64,000 nucleotides of DNA from Oscheius sp. JU75 (Eukaryota > Nematoda > Chromadorea > Rhabditida > Rhabditidae). The translations under genes and the position numbers were made by a program. The notes beneath the pieces were generated by a model. The model searched no databases, was not told the origin of the DNA, and saw only the letters and a list, made by a program, of their open reading frames with translations. Shown here in pieces: positions 21,685-34,209 of this stretch; position 1 is the stretch's first letter; every line of letters starts with the position of its first letter. The DNA is taken from positions 4,216,001 to 4,280,000 of the forward strand of contig JASJZC010000001.1 of the NCBI GenBank assembly GCA_037178855.1, given 5' to 3'.

Positions 21685-22245
21685 ATGTTAGCCGAGGGAC
21701 GTTAGGAAGAGGAGCCCAATAGTTCCTTCGTGCTCACGACCGTGGTAGCCTTTCTGCTGGGATGTGCTTCCATGTGGCTATATCTGAATGGAGGAGAGCA
21801 GATCCTATACCAAGAAAGCACATTTGGTAACTCCAAAACCACCACCTCTGTCAAAACTAGTCAAATATGCTCCGCTAAACGTGAAGTCAAGCACATGCTT
21901 TTGCCGGAGCGAGTACGACCCATCGACTATAATCTGACGCTGAAAATCTATCTGCCTGAACACGGGACAAAGGTTGGCGTCTATGTCAGTAATCCGAACT
22001 TCAGAACAACTTGGGATGTTGCCCTGTTCTTCCAAAGAGGAGATGGTTCTATCCAGATGCATCGGCTGCCAAAGGAAGAGAACCTAATAAAGTTTTTTGC
22101 GTTTTGATTTTCCGACATTTCTGGTCCACGCTTCCTGATTTAGCAGCTTTATTTGCACTGAAAGGTTTCATGTTTTACGCCTTTTCCAGATCGAAGACAG
22201 ACATTTCAAACAAACACAGGTCCACTTCCGGCTTCCGTATCAAGT
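21685..22245 (+). pseudogene. M1 aminopeptidase fragment
   Basis: Remnant or truncated relative of aminopeptidase N (M1 metallopeptidase). A signal-anchor helix (VVAFLLGCASMWLYLNGG) is followed by LLPERVRPIDYNLTLKIYLP, the start of the M1 beta-domain (compare the usual LPxxVxPxxYxLxL). The reading frame from ATG 21685 meets TAG at 21703, and the ORF ends at about 22107. Only a short exon-like piece (about 22190-22242, before gtgagt) follows. No HEXXH catalytic region is present before the AGXT2 gene starts at 22567. Best read as a degraded gene copy; a very small intron could rescue the first stop but not the missing catalytic domain. Confidence 0.5.
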
Positions 22246-22566
22246 GAGTCATTCTCCAGATGTATAATGTTCTTAGAAGTGCTTGATTTTGATTTCTTCT
22301 TCAACTTGGCAGATTTTTGAAGTGGAAGTTTGATAGCAAAAACATTGAATCAGACTGAGACACTTAGATGTACCAATGTTGCAAAAAAGTGAGCACATCG
22401 GTCACACCACGTGGCGTCCTTAGTGTCTGTGCGACCTGAGAGTGTAATCGGCCTGGGACAAGAGGTCAGTTGGCGTCTTCTGTCCGATTCTTGATTGCAT
22501 CTTTTCACCACCGGCTGTCTCGCTCTCTTATCAATTCGTTACTTGACTCTTGTCTCTCTTCCAGAA

Positions 22567-24664
22567 ATGCAGCGTGTCCAGCAGCTTCGACCACTTTTGC
22601 CCAAGAGCATGGTGACCTACTACCAAAAGCCCCTTCTGATAACTCGAGGCGACATGCAGTTCTTGTTCGACTCTGAGGGAAAGAAGTATCTGGACATGTT
22701 TGGTGGCATTGTCACTGTCTCTGTTGGACATTGTCACCCGTAACTTTCTTTTTGTTTGTCAATCTGCCGGGTTTAGAAAGATCAACGCTGCACTGAAGGC
22801 TCAGTCTGAAAAGCTCTGGCACACGACTTCCATCTATCTTACAGAGCCAATCTTTGAGTATGCTCAGAAGCTGACCAGTACCATGCCCGACCACCTCAAG
22901 GTTTGTAGTTTCAGAGCCAGTTACTAGACAGCAGAAGCAATATTAGCAGAGTATTGAATGCTGGCACTGGGCTCCGGATAAAATCGAATACTGTGTCATT
23001 TTCGGAAGGTCAAATCCTAATTCCAGGTCTGCTTCTTCGTTAACTCTGGCTCTGAAGCCAACGACTTGGCTCTTGCATTGGCAAGAGTTCATACTGGTCG
23101 ATTTGATGTTCTGTCCATGAGAAACGGCTACCATGGAATGACTCAAACTGTCCTCGGAGCAACAAACTTGGGTCAGTCTGTCTCCTTTGAATTGACCTTC
23201 AACCATCTGAAAACGCAAATTGCTCACTGAGTGCGCCTCGCCCCACCCTGTTGCTTTGAGCGCCGCGCGTATTTTCTATTTTGTAGTCAGGCGGTTGCTG
23301 GCCCTGAAAATAGTCTATGTTTAGTCACACCACGAGCATCAAAATGAGACCGAATGTACCGCGAAAAGTTGTGAGCTGCAGGATTTCAGTGCCTTGCCAA
23401 CTGCATTCTGAACCCTAAAGAAAACTTCAGGTACCTGGAAACAGCCGATGCCTACCGGTTTCGGGATTCTGAAAGCGATGATAGCGGATCCCTACAATGG
23501 TGTCTGGGGTGGTAAGAACTGTCGCGACTCACCGATCCAGGTGAAGAACCGGGATTGTGACTGTACTTCCGGACACTGCAAGGCTACGGACAAGTAGAAG
23601 TCTCTTTTTCATACTACAACAACTTTCCTAGTTACATGAAACAGTTCGAGGAGACTCTCCGCCACGACTTTCCGGTCTCCACCGGTCCAGCTGCTTTCCT
23701 CTGCGAGTCAATCCAGGGAGTCGGAGGTACTGTTCATCCTCCTGCCTCAGCTGACCAACCCCTTCCAGGAACTACGCAATTCCCCAAGGGCTTCCTCAAG
23801 CGCTCTTTTGAAGCTGTCCGCTCTCGTGGTGGATTGACCATTGCGGACGAGGTCCAGACCGGCTTTGGCAGACTCGGATCGCATTTCTGGGGATTCGAAT
23901 GTGAGTTCGTGATTTTTCAGCTAAAGAATCTTTGTTGTTGTGTTTGATCAGGACTACAACTTTTTAGCACATCAGAAAACAGAAAAATGGATGGTCTGAA
24001 ATCAAAGTTTTTGTTGAGAAAGTGTCATAGAATGACCAAATTCAGCACAGGACGCTCGTCCGGACATCGTGACCATGGCGAAGGGCATCGGAAATGGCTT
24101 CCCCATGGGAGCTGTAGTCACCACCGAAGAAGTCGCCAATTCTTTCGGCAAGGCCCTCTATTTCAACACTTACGGCGGAAATCCCCTGGCTTCAGTCGTT
24201 GGAAAGGCCGTCCTCGAGGTGCCCTCCTAAAATAGTTGTCTCCCAAACAGGGTATTTAGGTGATTGAAGAGGAAAAGCTACAGGAGAATTGTGCAGTAGT
24301 CGGTGACTATTTTCTAAGACAGCTGGCAGCTATTGACAGTCCTTTGATTGGAGACGTTCGCGGAAAAGGCCTGATGATTGGTGTTGAACTGATTGATGAG
24401 GAGGGAAAGCCAATGCCTGCTGCAAGAACTGCCGCCATTTTCGAAGGAACCAAGGTTTTTGTTTCGAAGCTCTTCAACGAAACATTATTTTAGAACCGAG
24501 GAGTTTTGATCGGAAAGGGAGGAATTAATGGAAACGTCTTGAGGTATTTTTTTTCTCAATCATGTATCCAAGTTTTCAGGATCAAGCCGCCAATGTGCAT
24601 CACCAAGCAGGATGTGGATGTGGCTGTTTCCGTCATTGCCGATGCTATCAAACAGGGAAAATAA
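22567..24664 (+). CDS. AGXT2: Alanine-glyoxylate aminotransferase 2-like
   Basis: PLP-dependent class III aminotransferase, the mitochondrial AGXT2 type that uses glyoxylate and alanine or beta-amino acids. The start [20 protein letters not shown] follows cttccagaa. Exons give [60 protein letters not shown]-type loop with [40 protein letters not shown] (PLP-ring Asp), [20 protein letters not shown] (Schiff-base Lys), and [15 protein letters not shown] near the C-terminus; stop TAA 24662-24664. Intron phases agree, including a 42-nt in-frame intron at about 23727-23768. The N-terminus lacks a clear mitochondrial presequence, so a further upstream exon is possible. It converges with the ASNSD1 gene, with only 14 bp between stop codons. 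Confidence 0.92.
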
Positions 24665-24678
24665 TGAAATTCCCATCT

Positions 24679-26505
24679 TTATTCAATCACCAAATGTTCA
24701 CTGAGATCGCTGCCTTTGACCTCCTTCGATGAGTTGCTCATCTTGGCCATTCGAGACCCGAACTGCATGGCCTGTTTTGGAGCATTGTATGGGGCTCCAA
24801 GCTGTTTTAGGCACTGAAAATTGGTAGATATTTGCAACAGAAAACGTCAACTTACATCTCTGATAATCTTCTTCTCGCCCAGTCCTCGAGGCAGCGACAG
24901 GTCACATTTGGCGTTCATCGGCAGCTTGTTGGCCCAGCGAACCAGGTCGTCCACGAGAAAAGGAGCACTAAAATGACATTTCTCGAGTGAGGAAGAGAAA
25001 GATGAGCTTACATAAGAGTCCGTCCTACGATCTTCGCCACTCGGGCATCTCTTCCTCCATTCCGGAGTCCCAGCCGACGCAGTTCGCCTTCACATTCCTA
25101 TGAAACTGATGTAAATGGAAGCCAAAGAAGGCTTACCGTAATCGCCGCATCAATTCCCTCCTTTTCAAACCGGGTGCGGTGTCTCGCATAGCCGGCAAAG
25201 AGCTCATCAGCTCCGCTTCCGACAAACACTTGCTCTCCTGTATATCTAAAAAAAAAGCGTTTTTAAAGGAAAAGAAGAAAAGTTACGAGCTCGGCTGCCC
25301 GGATTCAAGATCTCTTCCTACTGCTCTTAGTGCGAACCAAAGAACGCAGGCCAGGGAGTCGTCAAGCACGGATCTGGCTGGTGTGGCTGCCTAGGAAAAG
25401 CTCTGTGTGCTAGAGAAGAATCACTTTATAGATGAACATCTTCCGATTCAACTCCAGTTCTTCCGGACGAACATTGACGAGAATTAGTCGAAGTCTCGAC
25501 TGTGAGTCGACCTTTTTCAGAAACGGCCACGCGGCAAGAGCTCGAAGCCTGAAAGTTTTTGGTACTGGAAAAGGTGGGACAAGTGCCTGTCAGGTGCTTC
25601 GCTGAAGGCCTTGTCATCCTGTCCAAAAGCCACATTTACGAGACGGATTACCATGGAAGGAGGAGCAGCTTGAATGAGGGTAAGAACAATGAGCAGGCTA
25701 TCGACTCCGCCAGAAAAGGCTACCATTACTTCTTTGGTATCTGAATCTGGTTCACAAAAAGGCTTATGTATTTCCACCATTGATCAGGTACTGTGCTGAA
25801 ATCTTGACCAAACGACTCTTCAGCTCTGTCGAGTAGTCTTTCGTCGTTTTCGCCAGCATGCGTGAAATCTGAAGCATTATAGGACGTTTCCTGTATACGA
25901 TTGTACCGTCAACAGTTCCATTTTCTCTCGTCTCCAAGCAAACTCCATCTTTGCAAAATGTTCTCGCCAAATGACATCAGCAGAATCCGGGTATTCTTCT
26001 AGGAACGAGTACATTCGAGCCACTTGTGTCTTCAGATCAATTGCCGTGATCTGGCCATAAGGAACATCGTTCCAAGAGCTCTAGAAGTTTATTTTGGGTA
26101 AAGAGATTACGAGAAAACCTGTATTTCCTGTTGCACAAGCGCTGAAATGACTAGGACATCCTGATCGGCGGTCCAAACTAGACTGAATCGTCCGAAGACG
26201 TCTCTTCCAATGAAACAACGATCGAGATCCGGCTAAAATTGGTTTCTACGCGAGAAGACAGATGTCAAACGGACACGGTAATAGACCAGACTCCAAGCAT
26301 TCTCGAGTCCAATTATATCTTCGACGATTTCCTCTTCTGTCAGACGTTTATTCAACTCAAAAACTGAAAGCGGATCTACAGGAGCAAAATCAGCCTAACC
26401 GAGACCACTAGACAAGCCATCCCCTGCTAAAAATGTCTCTGATTGAGTGGAAAGACAGCCGTCTTTCGAAAACTTCCAACATATTCGCTCTGATATCTGT
26501 AGCAT
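24679..26505 (-). CDS. ASNSD1: Asparagine synthetase domain protein (ASNSD1)
   Basis: ASNSD1-like protein: an N-terminal class II amidotransferase fold followed by an asparagine-synthetase ATP-pyrophosphatase fold. Visible parts: LTEEEIVEDIIGLENAWSLV with YY, GRDVFGRFSLVWTADQDVLV, SWNDVPYGQITAIDLKTQVA, the PP-loop VMVAFSGGVDSLLIVLTLIQ (SGGVDS nucleotide motif), NVRPEELE, and a C-terminus with YNAPKQAMQFGSRMAKMSNS, all in ASNSD1 order; stop TAA at 24679-24681. The predicted N-terminus is MLQISERICWKFSKDGCLST, so the nucleophilic Cys2 of active glutamine amidotransferases is absent unless an upstream exon exists. The stop of sti-1 is only 146 bp upstream on the same strand, so co-transcription is possible. 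Confidence 0.85.
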
Positions 26506-26650
26506 CTAAAGGATTAACTAGATGTGGACGATAGGAATGTTATCGGGGGAAAACGTCGAGTGAAACAAGAGCTCTCGGGAGTAAAACAAGAATTCATTTA
26601 GAAGAAACACGGGTAAAAGATCGAATCACGGGGTGGATAAAGATGAGAGA

Positions 26651-27868
26651 TCAGCGCATCTGAATAATTCCGGCCTGTTGGAGTCTCATCAGCTTCTTGC
26701 GGATCTCCGGGTTCTGCATGTGCTCTCTAACGGCTCCAGGGTCCTGTAGAGAATTCACGTTCGAAAACGACTCGAAGAGGCAGACTTACCGTGGACATCT
26801 GCTCAAGGAGCATTCTCATTCCGGGATCTTGAAGAATGGCTTGAACCTCGGGATCAGAGAGAGCAGCCTGCCGAGCCTTTTCCGGGTTGTCATCGTTGGA
26901 CCGGAGGCAGTTCCTCAGTCCTTCCATGGCCTCGGCATTGTTGGCATCCAGGGCCAGAGCATCCTCATAGGCTCGCTGAGCCTTGCTCCATTCATGCATG
27001 GCGACCAGAGCGCTGCCTTTGCGGATGTATCCCTTGACTGAAAGTGAGTCATCTTTGGACAAAGCGGTAAAATAACTCACTGAACTTGGGATCCTTCTTG
27101 ATACAGGTATCGCAGTCGTCGAGGGCCCTCGGGAACTCCATCAGTTTCATGAAGCAAGCAGCACGATTCGAGTAGAGAATAGCATTGTCCGGATCGCGCT
27201 TCACAGCCTCATTGTAATGTTTCATGGCCGTAGCGAAGTCTCCTTTCTGAAATAAACAATGGAGCAACATTCAACCGATGAAATACCTTGAAAAAGTCGT
27301 TTCCCTTGTTCTTCTCCTCCTGGGCCACTTCCGGATTGATGTAGGCGAGACGTTCCTTCTCCTTGAGCTGCTTCTCCAACTCTTTCGTCTTTTTTACGAG
27401 CTCCTGAACCAGGAAAATATGAAATCTTAGAAAAGGGGAGCTTACGGGGTCACGGAATTCGGAGAGGGACTTGCCGTACCAATGAAGAGCTTCTTTGATG
27501 TCTCCCTTTTTGACCAGGGCGTTTCCAGCGCGAGCCATTACCCTGAAACAAGCAACTTATTCTAAATAAGTACTAAAAGTACTGACTTAGAAATCAACTT
27601 GTAATCGGCACGTTGTTCACGTCCAATATCTACAGCCTTGGTGCAGACTTCGACGCATTCCGTGTACTTTCCCTCCTCGAGGAAAGCGGCTGCAATCGTA
27701 CTCAGGTTTGATGAAAGAAATTCACTTACCGGCCTTGTTGGAATAGAAGGAGATGTTTGTGGGATCGAGCTCGATGGCCTTGTCGTAATGGACGTGAGCT
27801 GTGATAAAGTCCTTCTGCTTGTAAGCAGCATTTCCCAGATCTTTCTCAACCACAGCCTGATCGGTCAT
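26651..27868 (-). CDS. sti-1: STI1/HOP Hsp70-Hsp90 co-chaperone
   Basis: Stress-induced phosphoprotein 1, the adaptor that bridges Hsp70 and Hsp90 in the cytosol. [20 protein letters not shown] opens the first TPR block ([32 protein letters not shown]). A charged linker ([20 protein letters not shown]) leads to the second TPR block ([40 protein letters not shown]), and a C-terminal DP repeat with [20 protein letters not shown] and ...[11 protein letters not shown]; stop TGA at 26651-26653. The order is TPR2A-TPR2B-DP2, without the N-terminal TPR1-DP1 of yeast and vertebrate proteins, as in C. elegans STI-1. The start follows gtttaattccag. Seven exons with short introns. Confidence 0.93.
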
Positions 27869-28417
27869 CTCTGGAATTAAACATATAGCAGCTATGCTCC
27901 TGCGAAAAAGAGACAAATTTTGCTTAAAAGTTCTGAATCAGAAACGTTCACACAAAAAAAGGCAGAAATGGCAAATGGTCAAATGGCTGTTGTCACTGGA
28001 GCAACTGGAACGTTCGAGAAGCGCAAAGGGGCGGCACTTATAGCATGACTGAATATCTCTACAGAGAAGAAGTGAAAAAGCCTAACATTCGATAAAATGG
28101 CGGTTTACGAAACCCTAGCAGTTCTGGAATACATTTTGGGTCCGGACGATTAAAATCAGTTTTACATCACTGTGCAGTTGGCTAAACTATTAATTTGTGT
28201 CTGCGGGTGAACAGAGCACACGGGGACGCTGGAGAAAAGTGGAAAAATAATCAAAATAAAAGGATTCTTGATTCAAATGCGCGGTTTACAGTAACCCCTC
28301 AATTTGCGGTTCTTTTGAATGCTGCTTTGGTTATATTTTCCTCCCTTTTGCTCTCTGCCGTGCTGTTTGTGCTGCAAAATCCCCTTTTCCAGACAAGAAG
28401 ACGAAAAAAAAGCCGTC

Positions 28418-28840
28418 ATGTCAAGCGAAGAGGCTAAAACACTGATATCTGACGGAGAGATGAGCACCATTTGCAAGCAGGTTATGGACTTGACCTTCGG
28501 CAACTCTAACTATAGTGATACGGATAGTTCCAATTTGACCCAGACCGCCGTAAAGGAGATCATCACACGACTCACGGTTCTTAATCGCTCCTTCAAATAC
28601 ATGGGTTAGTAAAAATTTCGTCTGGCTACGTCTATCTATCCGCTTTTCAGTTAATGCCGCAGTCAGTAACAGCTCAGAAGGAGGCTACAACGTGTCCAGT
28701 ATCGCTTACTACAACAAGAATACCGATTGTAAGTGGCCCTACCTTCCCTTCAAACTCTTCTGTTTCTAGTCACGCACACATATCTCTGGGAGAATCGTCA
28801 CATTCAGGCCGTCATCCACATCTACGGCGTTGCCACTTAA
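28418..28840 (+). CDS. Dynein light chain, Tctex type
   Basis: DYNLT/Tctex1-family light chain of cytoplasmic dynein, which links cargo to the motor. Three exons: MSSEEAKTLISDGEMSTICK...TAVKEIITRLTVLNRSFKYM; NAAVSNSSEGGYNVSSIAYY plus NKNTD; and FTHTYLWENRHIQAVIHIYG plus VAT (TAA 28838-28840). Length (~115 aa) and the final W-E-N-R/K...V-x-x-x-G strand match the family. The leader contains a good acceptor (cttttccag at about 28391), probably for a spliced leader. It is divergent from sti-1 (550 bp apart) and convergent with the chromodomain gene. Confidence 0.88.
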
Positions 28841-29081
28841 ATCTTCGCTGCTTTCATTTCTTGCCTAGTAGCCCTACAGATTACATGCATTCCATGGCAT
28901 TTGAACAATTTAGAAATTCGTCTCGCTGATACGCATTGTCAACAGCCTCTTCCACACCTCCTTTGCTCCCATTATCCTACTTGTTCCTGCTCAACTTGCA
29001 TTCGTTATTTGATATCATGAAGTTTTACTGTATACGAACTATTTAAGAACATTAAGAGGTTATCGAGATCCCATGACCTTT

Positions 29082-30217
29082 TTATTCTTCCACTGTAATG
29101 ACGGTAGAGGTGACAGTCAGCCATTCGTCAAATTCCTCGACCGATCGTTTCTTATCCTTTGTCTAAAACTTTTTCAGAAATTTGGTTCTTTTTGTCAGTG
29201 CACAAACCTTGGGGAATGGGATGAGCGGGCGGTGTCCAATTCCTCCCAGTTGGCATATTCGTTTCTCGACCATGTTGGGCTCGTGATCGATGTGAGCGTA
29301 GAGAAGTTTCTGGAGTTAAACCATAGTTTTGGGCGTGTTTAGTCTCACCGTGTCGACAATTCCATTGTCCGTGAACACGTTTTCGAGAGGAGGAATGGCT
29401 TGAGCGGTTTTGGACAATGTTTCCGCGTCATTGTCCTCCAGAATCTCGACTACTTCTTCATTCTCCAGAATCATATCAAGATCCCCGTGCGATGAAGGCT
29501 GGCCGTTTCGATTATCTGATGCTGTTCCTACAGCTTCTTCGGAAGCAACAGGCTCGATGATCTCGGTTTGTGGTTCTTGTTCTTGCTCATTTTTTATCTG
29601 AGCGGCTTTTTCTACAGCTTTCATAAAAAAACTCACTTCGATGCCTCGAAGGGAGGTGTTTCTCTTCTTCCTCTTCTTGCTACTTTTTCTGATTTTCTCC
29701 GGGGAGATTAACCCTTGAGCATAGTTGGTAGGATCGATCTTTGTGTGTCTGTGGAGAGATGAGATTGAGTTGTTCTAGCTTTGCTTACCTCAAGGGGTTA
29801 GCTGCAACAAAGGAAAAGTTTTCGGTTTCTTCAGAAACACGAGCTGGTTCCGGTTCAGGACGAGACGACGGTCCAGCTTCCGAGATTGGTGTTTTTCGAG
29901 GACTAAACTATTAGTTTTTGTGGTATATTTATTCCCTTACCGGCCTCTTTTTCTCTTCGTTACTCCTTTTTCCTTCCAGTAAGCATCGATAAGATCTGGG
30001 CAGTTCTGTATAGAAAATAATAACGAGATTCTCGTCATGTTATGAACTTACACAGCTCTCTTTTGGCAGCCATTCATCGTAATCGCTAGTGTAGTCTTTC
30101 CATCGAATGTAGTATTCGCGAGTTTTTTCTTCTCCACGATGATCAATGATTTTTTCCACCTGGAAAAGATAGAATCGAGTGAGATAGAAGGTAAACCTCG
30201 TATGTTTGCTCGTCCAT
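29082..30217 (-). CDS. Chromodomain protein
   Basis: Chromatin-associated protein with an N-terminal chromodomain that would read methylated histone tails. MDEQTYEVEKIIDHRGEEKT, REYYIRWKDYTSDYDEWLPK carries the aromatic-cage residues (Y at YEVEK, W in IRWKDY, W in EWLP). After it come NCPDLIDAYWKEKG, a basic linker with KRKRG and KSSKKRKRN (possible nuclear localisation), an acidic Glu/Gln-rich middle, and a C-terminal segment KLLYAHIDHEPNMVEKRICQ with EEFDEWLTV before TAA 29082-29084. The C-terminal block might be a diverged shadow domain but is not clear. The start is preceded by atttttcag. It diverges from QTRT2 with 167 bp between starts. Confidence 0.8.
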
Positions 30218-30384
30218 CCTTTAGCTGAAAAAATATTAGGAAGAAGAGCTCCTGTTGGAAAAGAAATACCGCTTTTTAAGCCGAAATGTTCCCGCATGCG
30301 TCAAACATTTTCTGTCCAACGCAATCTCGCACATTTTCTTCTCTTGTCTTTCTTTCCAATGAAATCAAGTAGCCATTTTCCAGG

Positions 30385-31906
<1,522 letters not shown>

Positions 31907-32276
31907 TTTTATCAGTCCCACCGCATGTTGTTAAGTTTACATTCCTTGTTATAAACCGTTATATTTCTATTTTTCGGATGGCAACAGTAGACACGTTTTG
32001 TCGTGTTGTATTTGTCAGGAAGCCTTGTTTTTTTCTCTTTTTTGGTACGAGGTACAAAATGCCGTACTGTTCACTCTCCTGAATTATGTCTTGGTCATTT
32101 TAAACATTTTGTTGAACAGAGTATAAAGCTCAACAAAACATGTTTTGATACATGCAGAGTGTTGGAAAGAAAGGAACAGCCATAAAAATCAGCAGAGGCT
32201 TCTAACTCCTCTCAATTTTCATGGCTTTCCAAGTTCCGAGAGTTATACTTTCGTCAGTATTTTAGTCTTTTAGATC

Positions 32277-32809
32277 ATGGAGGATCGAATTCGTATGGAC
32301 AGAAGATACGACTGGGTCGGGCCAGCGGACAAGACTTCGAAGATTCGACCCATACGGTGAGTTCGATGCACAAAGTGCCAAAATATCATCGGCTTTTTCT
32401 AACCGAGATCTCATCTTAACATAAAACTTTGCAGGCTTCGCCGACTTGGAAACGAGACTGAGCTGGAGGCCAAGTACAGAGACGCTCGAGAAGAATTGAA
32501 CAAATGGAACTCTGAGTTCTGGGCCCAGCATAATCGCTTCTTCGATTCGCGAAAGGCCGCCTTCGTGGAACAGAGACAGAAGGAACTCGGGAGGCTGGAG
32601 ACTGTCTCAGCTAACGACCTCTCCGAATTCTATCGTAGATTTCTCAACGAGAGACAACAGGCGCTGATGAATTATAACAAGTTAGTTTAGAATTAACTTT
32701 CCGTAACCTGTTTTTTTCCAGAGAATGGTACATAAGAAATCTGTCGCTCATATGGCCAGCCTTGAAAGTGAACCTCGTCCGATTTAGACGTCTCTTTCTG
32801 CGTAGATAA
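32277..32809 (+). CDS. COA8: Cytochrome c oxidase assembly factor 8
   Basis: COA8 (APOPT1)-like mitochondrial factor for complex IV assembly. Reads MEDRIRMDRRYDWVGPADKT, SKIRPIR, ELEAKYRDAREELNKWNSEF plus WAQHNRFF, SANDLSEFYRRFLNERQQAL plus MNYNKEWYIRN, ending in a basic tail (TAA 32807-32809). The W-x-x-Q/E-F-W-x-x-Q/H-N core and the Y-N-x-x-W-Y-x-R-N motif match COA8. The start used here follows cttttagatc. An in-frame upstream ATG at 32221 (MAFQVPR...) could add a short N-terminus through a small intron (for example 42 nt from cca|gttccg), which would matter for a mitochondrial presequence. It converges with the second LIM gene. Confidence 0.85.
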
Positions 32810-32895
32810 GGATCTGCAAAATAAAGACTAGTTCCCACCTATTTTTTTTTATTTCATGCTATTACACTTTCACAGTTTGACGTGGCTCTTCTCTC

Positions 32896-33440
32896 CTAGA
32901 CGGCCTCGAGTCGGTAGACGCGAGCACGTATACACTTGGCATGGAAGACATGACCATCCAGCTCACAGAATGTGTTCTCTGAACCCATTTTAAACGTAAT
33001 TTTCGAAACTTGGACTCGCCGATGATATTTTGGCACTTTGTGCATCGAACGCAGTCACGATGCCAGAACTTCCCGTGAAGGCGGCAGGCACGATCCGGCA
33101 GGGGGCGTCCACAGCCAGCACAGGACGGGTTCGAGAGTTTACTGTAGCAGTCGACGCAGACGGGCTCTTCGGGAGCCGATGGATGAGGAAGATAGCCCTG
33201 GAGGACCGAGTAGTCGCAGATCGAGCAGGTCAAATGCGCAGAGTGGTAGACGTGACCGAGAGCCAGCACGCTCTTTCCGACGTCTGATTCGTTGAGAGTG
33301 TTCTCGCAGCGATGACAGCAGATCCCTTGCAGGTTTTGGGCAGTGGAAGTCGTCGAGAAGGACGAACTGGAGCTGGTAGTCGACATCGTCTTGGATCCTC
33401 CACGACGACATCCTGTCAGCCATCTACGAACGTAATCCAT
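32896..33440 (-). CDS. Two-LIM-domain protein 2
   Basis: Short protein with a Ser/Thr-rich N-terminus (MDYVRRWLTGCRRGGSKTMS...) and two LIM domains. LIM1: C-HR-C, H-LT-C, C-SI-C, C-VD-C. LIM2: C-AG-C, H-RD-C, C-TK-C and final pair H-AK-C. The unspliced frame loses the last LIM half. A GC-AG intron at 32979-33019 (atcg|gcgagt...ggttcag|ag, 41 nt) restores the frame (QNIIENTFCELDGHVFHAKC) and gives the same 16-residue spacing as in LIM1 of the gene at 20833. The stop is TAG 32896-32898. Its product may pair with the same partners as the other two-LIM protein; that is inference. Confidence 0.75.
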
Positions 33441-34209
33441 TGATTATTTGAGTTACGACATTGATGTACAAAAAAATCTCCTGTTTTTACTCCTTGTTGA
33501 AATTGACAAATTTTTTTTCTTGACAGGATTCCCTCACTAGGATGTCATTAGTGAAAGATTGTTTCACCGTGCATCTCTCGTTCATCACCGTTGCAACTAC
33601 AAATCCTCCTTTCAGACCCTAAACTGGCTAAAACGTTAGTAGCATCTTCATTTGATACCTTCCTTGACTTGTAGAATCCGCGCTCTGTTCCCAGCTAGCA
33701 GTCCTTTAAAACTGACGAACTTCTCGAATCATCTGGAGCCTTCTAAAGATTTTCTCACCAAGTTCGACAAGTTTGCAGCAATGTATTTTACCCACGGAAA
33801 AGTTTCTGGATTTGGAAACGTTGAAATCAGCGCCTTTTTTACATATCTAGCGCGCCTTTTCTCTCGATTCGAAGTTCTTTCGGATTTCTAAAATTCTTTT
33901 CTAATTGATGTTTAAAGCAGGAATTTGTCATCAGCACTTCTTTCCTTTGTTTTGACTCGTTAGATGTTGCAACAAATGATGACAATCAAAAACATTCGTC
34001 TCCAATCGATAGAAGTCTTGTTGCCGCTTTTCTTAGGGTATTTATCTGTTTTAGCCGTATTTCTTTTTCTTTCCACGGAAATATGGCAATCTTTGCCCTT
34101 TTCGGGTTAAACATTTGTCTGCCATCTCTTTCTACCCTTCTTGCCAAATGTTCCGAGCTTATAAGAACATTTTCAGGAGTTCGGCTCGCTGCCTCATTGG
34201 CCTCCAAGA
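33441..34209. other. Divergent intergenic region
   Basis: Shared upstream region of the LIM gene (minus) and the DnaJ gene (plus), about 770 bp. Small ORFs lack family resemblance. A 5' UTR acceptor for the DnaJ gene (cattttcag, about 34170-34178) lies shortly before its ATG. No other element seen. Confidence 0.45.

Noticed and set aside
32862-33010. Unspliced C-terminus of LIM protein 2 (…RTHSVSWMVMSS…)
   Set aside because: Breaks LIM2; a 41-nt GC-AG intron restores LIM ligand spacing.
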